Shown here: positions 40,915 to 47,410 of the stretch, in pieces
Layout: every line of letters starts with the position of its first letter
Numbering within the stretch: position 1 is the stretch's first letter
Assembly: GCA_035528995.1 (NCBI GenBank)
Contig: DATKXO010000040.1
Location: forward strand, 1 to 47,410
Reading direction: 5' to 3'
Origin: DATKXO01 sp035528995
Lineage (GTDB): Bacteria > Planctomycetota > Phycisphaerae > UBA1845
DNA: 47,410 nucleotides
Notes under the pieces: generated by a model
Database searches by the model: none
Told to the model about the DNA's origin: nothing
Seen by the model: the letters and a program-made list of their open reading frames with translations, nothing else
Position numbers and translations under genes: made by a program

Positions 40915-40970
40915 GGTCTGCTTGTGGGCGTGATGCGGCTCAACCGCTCGACCCCGAACGACCGCCAGTC

Positions 40971-42020
40971 CTATTCCGCGTCGTTGATGATGTTGATCAT
41001 CAGCCGCAGCCGCCCGGCGCTGGCTCGGTTGTAATGGAAGACCAGCCGGGGCAGTTCGGCGTACTCGCCCTCTTCGTCCGGCAGCGCCCCCTTGGTCTGT
41101 CGGATGGCACCGCTTGCCACGATGTCGCCGAATTCGTCGTTCAGCCGGGTCACGGTCAAGTCCGGCAGCGGCGACTTCATACGGAGCACGAGGTCGTTGC
41201 GCACGTAGCGCGACGAGTGATAGCGGTGGTAGAAGTGCGTCAGTTCGCGGGCCGCGTTCTCGGCCACATCCGTCAGGTAGAACAGGTGCATGTCGTCCGG
41301 GCAGATCATGCCGGTTCGCAACAGCTCCGACTGCACGTAGGTGCGCCAGTGCTGCCAGTAGGTTCCGCCCGGCTCGTCCACCATGACCACCGGCATGGGC
41401 ACGGTCTTGCCGGTCTGGACCAGCGTCATGGCCTCGAACCCCTCGTCCTGCGTCCCGAACCCGCCGGGGAACAGGGCGATGGCCCGGGCCTCCTTCACGA
41501 AGATCAGCTTGCGGGTGAAGAAGTATTTGAAGTTCACCAGCTTCTCGTCGTCGGCGATGATCGTGTTGGTGGACTGCTCGAAGGGCAGCCGGATGGCCAC
41601 GCCGAAGCTGGCCTCCCGTTTGGCCCCGTGGTGGCCGGCCCGCATGATCCCGTCGCCCGCCCCAGTGGTGACCATCCAGCCGGCGTCGGCCATCAGTTCG
41701 GCGAACTTCACCGCCTGCACGTACTGGGGATGGTCCTCCGGCGTCCGGGCCGAGCCGAACATGCTCACCTTGGGCACTTCCGCATAGGGGGCGAACACTT
41801 TGAAGGCGTACCGCAGTTCCTTCAGAGCCGTGTTGAGGATCTTCAGCTCGCCGCGACCGCAGCGATCCCGGGCCAGCCGACAGATAGTCACCATCATCTC
41901 GCCCAGCAGGTCGCTGTCGTCGCTGGGCGCGAAACGGCCTATGAACTCCTCGATGGCTTTGGTCCGGGCCTCCGACCGATCGGAGCGCCGAGTGGCCTGG
42001 GGTGGGTTCTGTGTACTCAT
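40971..42020 (-). CDS. LOG-family (TIGR00730-type) protein
   Basis: 349 residues, longer than simple LOG proteins (about 190) because of N- and C-terminal additions. The Rossmann core holds VSMFGSARTPEDHPQY, GWMVTTGAGDGIMRAGHHGA and PGGFGTQDEGFEAMTL, the PGGxGTxxE phosphoribohydrolase motif of LOG and former lysine-decarboxylase-like proteins. Such enzymes release nucleobases such as cytokinins from nucleoside 5'-monophosphates; its bacterial role is often unclear. It is convergent with nothing and divergent from truD, with 112 bases between the starts. The sequence is complete with all catalytic residues. Confidence 0.9.
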   Translation of the reverse strand: MSTQNPPQATRRSDRSEARTKAIEEFIGRFAPSDDSDLLGEMMVTICRLARDRCGRGELKILNTALKELRYAFKVFAPYAEVPKVSMFGSARTPEDHPQYVQAVKFAELMADAGWMVTTGAGDGIMRAGHHGAKREASFGVAIRLPFEQSTNTIIADDEKLVNFKYFFTRKLIFVKEARAIALFPGGFGTQDEGFEAMTLVQTGKTVPMPVVMVDEPGGTYWQHWRTYVQSELLRTGMICPDDMHLFYLTDVAENAARELTHFYHRYHSSRYVRNDLVLRMKSPLPDLTVTRLNDEFGDIVASGAIRQTKGALPDEEGEYAELPRLVFHYNRASAGRLRLMINIINDAE

Positions 42021-42132
42021 GCCTGTCTCCGGCTTGTCGCCAAACCTCGCAAGTTTAGCACGGATCGGCCGGGATCGCCATGACCTCCGCCCCCGTGTTT
42101 TCGCGCTCGCCGCCCGCCGCTACCATGGACCC

Positions 42133-43350
42133 ATGCACGCCCGGCCCTACCTGACGGCCGACCTCCCCGGGATCGGCGGCACCGTCAAACACCGCTACGA
42201 GGACTTCCAGGTCCACGAGATCCCCCGCTACGAGCCGTCCGGCACCGGCACGCACACCTACTTCTGTGTCGAGAAGGCCGGCTTGACCACCGAACAGGCC
42301 GTCCGGCGGATAGCCTCCGCTCTGAACGTCAGGCCCCGGGACGTGGGCTACGCCGGCCTGAAGGACGCCCATGCCGTGACCCGACAGGTGCTCAGCCTCG
42401 AGCATGTCGATCCGCAGAGCGTCGAGCGCCTCGATCTGCCGGGCATCCGCATCTTGTGGGTCAACCGGCACACCAACAAGCTGAAGCTCGGCCACCTGGC
42501 CGGCAACCGGTTCACCGTATTGGTGCGCGATGCGGATGATTTCTCCGTCGAACCCGTCCGGGCGGTCCTGGATGTGCTTGCGCGCCGCGGAATGCCCAAC
42601 TACTTTGGTCGGCAGCGGTTCGGCCACCGCGGTCACAACGCTGAAGTCGGGCTCGCCGCCCTTGGCGGGGACTTCGACGAGGCCCTGGCCGTCATGCTCG
42701 GCCGGCCCGGCGAGGCCGACACCGGGGCCGTTCTGACCGCCCGGCAACACGTCGAGCGAGGCGATTACCTGGCCGCAGCCGACACCTGGCCCGCCGCCTT
42801 CGACCACGAGCGCCGAGCGTGTCGGGCGCTTGCCCGTTGCGGCGATGCCCGGCGCGCCTGGCAGAGTCTGGACTGGAAGGCCCGACGACTGTACCTGTCC
42901 GCCCTGCAGAGCGATCTGTTCAACCGGGTCGTCGCGGCCCGGATCGAGAACCTCGACCGGCTCATGACCGGCGATCTGGCCGTCAAGCACGTCAACGGCG
43001 TGGTGTTCCCCGTGGCCGATAGCCGGACCGAGCAACCCCGCTGCGAGGCCTTCGAGATATCGCCGACCGGTCCGCTGTTCGGGCGCAAGATGCGCCAACC
43101 CACCGGCCTGCCATTCGACGTCGAGGCCCGGGCCCTTGCCGAGGCGGGTCTTTCGCCGACCGCCTTCACGGAGAAAGCGGCCGAACGCATGGACGGCACC
43201 CGCAGACCCTTGAGGGTGCGCCCGCAAGACGCGGAAGCGGATACCGGGCGCGACGATGACGGCCCCTATGTGAGAATCCGCTTCAGCCTGCCGCCCGGAG
43301 CCTACGCCACGACCCTGCTGCGCGAGGTCTGCAAGACAGACTCGATGTGA
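42133..43350 (+). CDS. truD: tRNA pseudouridine(13) synthase TruD
   Basis: 405 residues from ATG 42133; the open frame is longer upstream but overlaps the LOG gene antisense and is not natural. TruD isomerises U13 in tRNA-Glu. Motifs: VKHRYEDFQVHEIP at the N-terminus, GLKDAHAVTRQ with the catalytic aspartate, NYFGRQRFGHRGHN, KARRLYLSALQSDLFNRVV and the C-terminal LPPGAYATTLLREV. The TRUD insertion domain lies at about 150-290. Length agrees with bacterial TruD. The neighbours have no tRNA link. Confidence 0.96.
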   Translation: MHARPYLTADLPGIGGTVKHRYEDFQVHEIPRYEPSGTGTHTYFCVEKAGLTTEQAVRRIASALNVRPRDVGYAGLKDAHAVTRQVLSLEHVDPQSVERLDLPGIRILWVNRHTNKLKLGHLAGNRFTVLVRDADDFSVEPVRAVLDVLARRGMPNYFGRQRFGHRGHNAEVGLAALGGDFDEALAVMLGRPGEADTGAVLTARQHVERGDYLAAADTWPAAFDHERRACRALARCGDARRAWQSLDWKARRLYLSALQSDLFNRVVAARIENLDRLMTGDLAVKHVNGVVFPVADSRTEQPRCEAFEISPTGPLFGRKMRQPTGLPFDVEARALAEAGLSPTAFTEKAAERMDGTRRPLRVRPQDAEADTGRDDDGPYVRIRFSLPPGAYATTLLREVCKTDSM

Positions 43351-43685
43351 CAACCTTCTGCTCAGCGGTCGGGCAGCGGCCGTCTTCGGTGCCCGTGATG
43401 AACTGCGAACGCCGAGCGGGCGGGATGCTCCGGGGCTGCCCATCGCCGCATCTATGTAAAAAAGTGTATGCAACCTCGTCGGCAGGTCATCCAGCGAGGC
43501 GGGAACGGGCATTCGAGCGATGCGTCCGTCGCCGGGGCTCACCGATGACGTTTTCAATGGTGATATTAGGCCGGAGGGAGGAGCGTATGCGCGCTAAGCC
43601 CCGCGACGAGCGAACAGTCCGGGTCCACGCCGGTCATCTACCCGCACACACGTCACCCCGCGATCGACCAATCAGGAGCGATAAC
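43351..43685 (+). other. Leader region of the large secreted-protein gene
   Basis: 335 bases without a gene. Two possible starts for the next gene are present: a strong GGAGGGAGGAG at 43573-43583 before ATG 43587, and AGGAG at 43674-43678 before ATG 43686. An AT-rich stretch at about 43451-43466 may be a promoter part. No terminator for truD was recognised. Confidence 0.45.
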
Positions 43686-46600
43686 ATGATCCCACCGATG
43701 AAAACCGCCCTGCTGACCCTGGGCGCGGCACTGATTCTCGCCTCCGCGAGTGTGACGGCTGGTCCTGTGGTCAAGGATCCTCCCGGTCAGTCTAGTCCGC
43801 CTATCCACCTGGAGCGACCGGACGACCGGCCGGCTGACGGCTCCGTCCCGGCGCCGCCGCCGGTACACCCGCCTCGCGTGGTTCGCGACGGGTTCCAGCA
43901 CGTCCAGGTCAACGTGGACGACGATGGCAACGACATTCTCTACGATGCGGCCAATGAGCCTTCCATCGCCGTCGATCCCAACGACCCCAGCAGAATCGCC
44001 ATCGGCTGGCGACAGTTCAACAACATCGCCTCGAACTTCCGACAGGCCGGCGTGGGCTACAGTCAGGACGGTGGGCACACCTGGACCTTCCCCGGCGTCC
44101 TCCAGCCCGGCGAGTTCTCCAGCGACCCGGTGGTGGCCTCCGACGCCGACGGCACCTTCTACTACTACGCTCTGCAACCCAACCGCGGCCCCGGCCAATG
44201 GGCCTGCTACCTGTACAAATCGTCCGACGACGGCGCGACCTGGCCGATCAACCGCTACGCCTTCGGCGGCGACAAATCCTGGTTCACCATCGACCGCACT
44301 GACCTTCCCAGTCGCGGCCACATCTACGCCGCCTGGAGCCTCTTCGGAAGTTGCTGCGGGCTCAACACCTTCAACCGCTCGACCGACGGCGGGCTGACCT
44401 TCGACACGCCCATCACCGTCCCGCAGAACCCGCGCTGGGGAACGCTGGTCGTCGGGCCAAACGGTGAGGTCTACGTCGTCGGCGGAGCGAGCAACGGCGG
44501 GTTCGTCGTGGCCCGATCCACGAACGCTCAGGACCCCGGCCAGACGCCGACGTTCGATCAGATAAGCACGGTCAATCTCGCCGGGAACTTCGCCTTCGGC
44601 GGCGGGCCCAACCCGGACGGCCTGTTGGGACAGGTCACCATCGACTGCTGCTACGCCCCCGGACCGGACTTCGGCAACCTCTACGTGCTGGCCTCGGTTG
44701 ATCCCCCCGGGCCCGATCCCCTCGACGTCCACTTCACCCGCAGCACCGACGGCGGCCTGACCTGGACCAACCTCACTCGCATCAACGATGACCCCACCAA
44801 CAACGGCGCCTGGCAATGGTTCGGCACCATGTCGGTGGCGCCCAACGGCCGGATCGACGTCGTCTGGAACGACACGCGCAACGACCCCGCCGCGAACACT
44901 TCCGAGTTGTACTACTGCTCGTCACAGGACGGAGGCCTGACCTGGTCGGAGAACGTGCCCATCAGCCCGCCCTTCAACCACTTCCTCGGCTACCCTAACC
45001 AGAACAAGCTCGGTGATTACTACGACATGATCTCCGACAACCTCGGCGCACACCTGGCCTGGGCTGCTACGTTCACCGGAGGACAGGACGTCTATTACGT
45101 TCGCATCGGGGTCAACGACTGCAACGGCAACGGCATCCACGACGCCGACGACATTGCCGACTGCGATGGCAGCGCCTGGTGCAGCGACTGCACCAGCAAC
45201 GGTATCCCCGACGGATGCGAGCCCGACTGCGACAGCAACGGCGTGGCCGACAGTTGCGACATCGCCGACGGCACCGCCCAGGACTGCAACACCAACGCCA
45301 TCCCCGACAGTTGCGACATTGACAGCGGGCGCAGCAAAGACTGCAACACCAATGGCACGCCCGACGAGTGCGAAACGGACTGCAACGACAACAAAGTCCC
45401 CGATGACTGCGATGTCGCGGTCGGCACCAGCGAGGACTGCAACGGTAACGTCGTTCCCGACGAGTGTGAAACCGATTGTAACGCGAACCTGATTCCCGAC
45501 GAATGTGACATCACCGCGGGAACGAGCGCCGACGCCGACGGCAGCGATGTGCCCGACGAGTGCGAAGTCCCCACGCTCTTCGTGCAGCAATCGGCCGCAG
45601 GCGCCAACTACGGAACCACTTGGACTGATCCGTACAACGATCTGCAGGACGCCTTGCGCGTGGCGGGTTCGCCGGGTGCGGCCGTGACCGAGATCTGGGT
45701 GGCGGCCGGCACGTATTATCCCGACGCGGGCACGGGCGAGCGCGACCGCTCCTTCGTACTGAAGAACGGGCTGGCGCTCTACGGCGGGTTCGCCGGCGGG
45801 GAGTCCAGCATCAGTGAGCGCGACCCGGCGGCCAACCCCGCCGTGCTCAACGGCGACCTGGCCGGCGACGACACCCGGGCCCTGCCCACCAACGAGGAGA
45901 ACAGCTACCACGTGGTGGTCAGCAGCGGGACCGACGCCTCGGCGATCCTGGACGGCTTCGTCATCACCGGGGGCAACGCCGACTCCGCCGCTTTCCCCCA
46001 CTTCAACGGCGGCGGCATCCTCAACGACACCGGCAGCCCCACCATCAACGACTGCGCCATCGTGGCCAACACGGCCATCAGCGGTGGCGGGATGCACAAC
46101 GACGACGGCGCTCCGGCGGTGACCAACTGCCTGTTCGGCGGCAACAGGTCCACCGGCAACGGCGGCGGGTTCTACAACACCGGCGGCAGCGCCGACCCGC
46201 TCCTGGAGCAGTGCTCCTTCACCGCCAACAGCGCCGCCACCGACGGCGGCGGGGTGTACAACATCGGTAGCGGGGCCGACCTGGCCCTGATTAACTGCGC
46301 CCTGGTCCGCAACGCGGCCGGGGCCCACGGCGGCGGGGTGCGTTCCTTCTACGCTGGGGTGACCACGCTGACCAACGGCATCCTGTGGGCCAACGACGAC
46401 GGCGGTCCGTCCGACCAGTCGGCCCAGATCAAGGCGGACGGCACCGCGGCCGCGGTGAACTACACCTGCGTCCAGTACCTCAGCGGGCTGGGCGGCGCGG
46501 GCAACATCGGCGGTGCTCCGGCCTTCATCGACGTGAACGGTTCGGACAATCAAATCGGCACGGCGGACGACGATCTGCGTCGGGGGGCGGGCTCGGCCTG

Positions 46601-47410
46601 CACCGACGCCGGGGACAACGGGGCCGCGGGCCAGGCGGTCGACGCGGCCGGGAACCCCCGCTTCGCCGAGGACCCCATCGCGCCGAACACGGGGTCCGGC
46701 ACGCCGCCGCTGGTGGACATGGGTCCGTATGAGTACCAGGACGACTGCAACACCAACGGGGTGATCGACAGCGTGGACCTGGACGTCGGCACCAGCGCCG
46801 ACTGCAACGACAACGGGGTGCCGGACGAGTGCGAGCCGCCGTCGGACTGCAACACCAACGCGGTGCAGGACATCTGCGACATCGCCCTGGGCACCAGCGG
46901 GGACTGTGACACCAACGGCGTTCCGGACGAGTGCGAGCCGGGCTGCAACGACAACGGTGTGCCCGACGCCTGCGACATCGCCGTGGGCACCAGCATGGAC
47001 TGCAACACCAACGCGATCCCCGACGAGTGCGACATCGCCGAGGGCACCAGTCTAGACTGCACCGGCAACGGGGTGCCCGACGAGTGCGAGCCGGACTGCA
47101 ACACCAACGGGGTGGCCGACAGTTGCGACATCCTGGCCAGCACCTCGACCGACGGGGACGTCGACGGCGTGCCCGACGAGTGCCAGGGCGTGGCCGAGGT
47201 GCACAGCGTGCACGAGCACGGGGCGGCCGGTGAGTTCGCCCTGCTGCTCTACGACGCCGACGGGTCGGCGGTGAACATCGAGCCCCGGCTGAGCGGGGGC
47301 GGCCGGCTGGAGGTGACCTTCGAGATCGAGATGGACCCGGTGACGGCCACCGACCCGGACCATGTTTCGATCGTGGGCGTCAACTCGGGCCCCTACGCCG
47401 GCTCGGTGAA
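43686..47410 (+). CDS. Large secreted protein: Asp-box propeller, beta-helix and calcium-type repeats (partial)
   Basis: At least 1241 residues, continuing beyond the right edge. I translated the frame through the whole stretch; it has no internal stop. ATG 43686 gives a direct signal peptide (ALLTLGAALILASASVTA) with AGGAG upstream; ATG 43587 in the same frame would give a 33-residue charged extension. Regions: Asp-box (BNR-like) propeller about 95-475, with YSQDGGHTW, KSSDDGATW, RSTDGGLTW and SSQDGGLTW; first DCNxNGxPDxCD array about 477-629; right-handed beta-helix-like region about 635-1015 (YNDLQDALRVAG, GGGILNDTGSPTINDC, GNGGGFYNTGG, GGGVYNIGSG); second array about 1018-1170; then a new region starting VAEVHSVHEHGAAGEF. 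Likely an extracellular surface protein binding calcium and glycans. Function is inferred from domains. Confidence 0.9.
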   Translation, partial: MIPPMKTALLTLGAALILASASVTAGPVVKDPPGQSSPPIHLERPDDRPADGSVPAPPPVHPPRVVRDGFQHVQVNVDDDGNDILYDAANEPSIAVDPNDPSRIAIGWRQFNNIASNFRQAGVGYSQDGGHTWTFPGVLQPGEFSSDPVVASDADGTFYYYALQPNRGPGQWACYLYKSSDDGATWPINRYAFGGDKSWFTIDRTDLPSRGHIYAAWSLFGSCCGLNTFNRSTDGGLTFDTPITVPQNPRWGTLVVGPNGEVYVVGGASNGGFVVARSTNAQDPGQTPTFDQISTVNLAGNFAFGGGPNPDGLLGQVTIDCCYAPGPDFGNLYVLASVDPPGPDPLDVHFTRSTDGGLTWTNLTRINDDPTNNGAWQWFGTMSVAPNGRIDVVWNDTRNDPAANTSELYYCSSQDGGLTWSENVPISPPFNHFLGYPNQNKLGDYYDMISDNLGAHLAWAATFTGGQDVYYVRIGVNDCNGNGIHDADDIADCDGSAWCSDCTSNGIPDGCEPDCDSNGVADSCDIADGTAQDCNTNAIPDSCDIDSGRSKDCNTNGTPDECETDCNDNKVPDDCDVAVGTSEDCNGNVVPDECETDCNANLIPDECDITAGTSADADGSDVPDECEVPTLFVQQSAAGANYGTTWTDPYNDLQDALRVAGSPGAAVTEIWVAAGTYYPDAGTGERDRSFVLKNGLALYGGFAGGESSISERDPAANPAVLNGDLAGDDTRALPTNEENSYHVVVSSGTDASAILDGFVITGGNADSAAFPHFNGGGILNDTGSPTINDCAIVANTAISGGGMHNDDGAPAVTNCLFGGNRSTGNGGGFYNTGGSADPLLEQCSFTANSAATDGGGVYNIGSGADLALINCALVRNAAGAHGGGVRSFYAGVTTLTNGILWANDDGGPSDQSAQIKADGTAAAVNYTCVQYLSGLGGAGNIGGAPAFIDVNGSDNQIGTADDDLRRGAGSACTDAGDNGAAGQAVDAAGNPRFAEDPIAPNTGSGTPPLVDMGPYEYQDDCNTNGVIDSVDLDVGTSADCNDNGVPDECEPPSDCNTNAVQDICDIALGTSGDCDTNGVPDECEPGCNDNGVPDACDIAVGTSMDCNTNAIPDECDIAEGTSLDCTGNGVPDECEPDCNTNGVADSCDILASTSTDGDVDGVPDECQGVAEVHSVHEHGAAGEFALLLYDADGSAVNIEPRLSGGGRLEVTFEIEMDPVTATDPDHVSIVGVNSGPYAGSV
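45115..45570 (+). repeat. First DCNxNGxPDxCD repeat array
   Basis: About a dozen units of a degenerate 12-20-residue repeat with the form DCNxNGxPDECD/DCNxNxIPDSCDI and GTSxDC linkers, encoded in a GC-rich tract. Asp/Asn spacing matches thrombospondin type 3-like calcium-binding loops. It links the propeller to the beta-helix region. Confidence 0.8.
46738..47195 (+). repeat. Second DCNxNGxPDECD repeat array
   Basis: A second run of the same kind of units (for example DCNDNGVPDECEP, DCDTNGVPDECEPGC) after the beta-helix-like region, with similar GTSxDC linkers. DNA repeats are recognisable too (GGGGTGCCGGACGAGTGCGA-type segments), so recombination between the two arrays, about 1.6 kb apart, is possible. 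Confidence 0.8.

Noticed and set aside
45115..47195. CRISPR-like or tandem repeat array
   Set aside because: Periodicity follows codons of the calcium-type peptide repeats; there are no regular spacers or identical direct repeats.

Overview
The window is high-GC DNA whose protein families point to a planctomycete, probably Phycisphaerae-like. The evidence is several secreted giants with cysteine-rich and DCNxNGxPDECD repeats, a pseudopilin cluster with tails typical of that group, an over-long SecA with a cysteine-rich insertion, and a menaquinone gene of the futalosine route. The lineage is inferred from family resemblance; no 16S rRNA gene is present.

Left edge (1-4800) is an accessory island. 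It holds the tail of an IS110-type transposase, an orphan AbrB/MazE-like antitoxin, and a compact + strand operon of three genes: a SIR2-domain NADase-like protein, a HerA-type translocase ATPase and a DEDDh (DnaQ-like) exonuclease. A short fragment resembling the end of a DNA methyltransferase follows. SIR2 plus HerA is a known two-gene anti-phage system. The third nuclease gene, closely linked with its own strong ribosome binding site, makes this a candidate variant and the most interesting locus here.

4802-10061 is a minus-strand type II/IV pseudopilin cluster: two GspH/FimT-like proteins, a GspI/PilV-like protein, a PilW-like fusion and a PilX-like protein. One pseudopilin carries a 6 x 24-bp in-frame repeat. 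Dispersed palindromic repeats sit inside the cluster.

10339-26083 (minus strand) holds secA preceded by a small lipoprotein gene, an M6-type metalloprotease with about six PKD domains and a C-terminal anchor, and a large FG-GAP lipoprotein. A strong terminator and a perfect TATAAT box separate the protease gene from the lipoprotein-secA unit.

26247-35436 is mixed housekeeping and accessory: a fumarylacetoacetate hydrolase-family enzyme, a PAP2 phosphatase lipoprotein, tRNA-Leu(CAG) with promoter and terminator, a basic winged-helix protein, mqnD, an FHA/GAF/PP2C-like protein lacking two expected metal ligands, a CAP-domain lipoprotein, a degenerate-P-loop kinase-like protein, a stand-alone hydantoinase-A C-terminal domain and a PIN toxin module.

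35670-43350 holds a three-subunit molybdenum hydroxylase (FAD, 2Fe-2S, Mo), a zinc-ribbon membrane protein, folK, a LOG-family protein (all minus) and divergent truD (plus). The right edge is an open-ended secreted protein with Asp-box, beta-helix-like and calcium-binding-type repeat regions.
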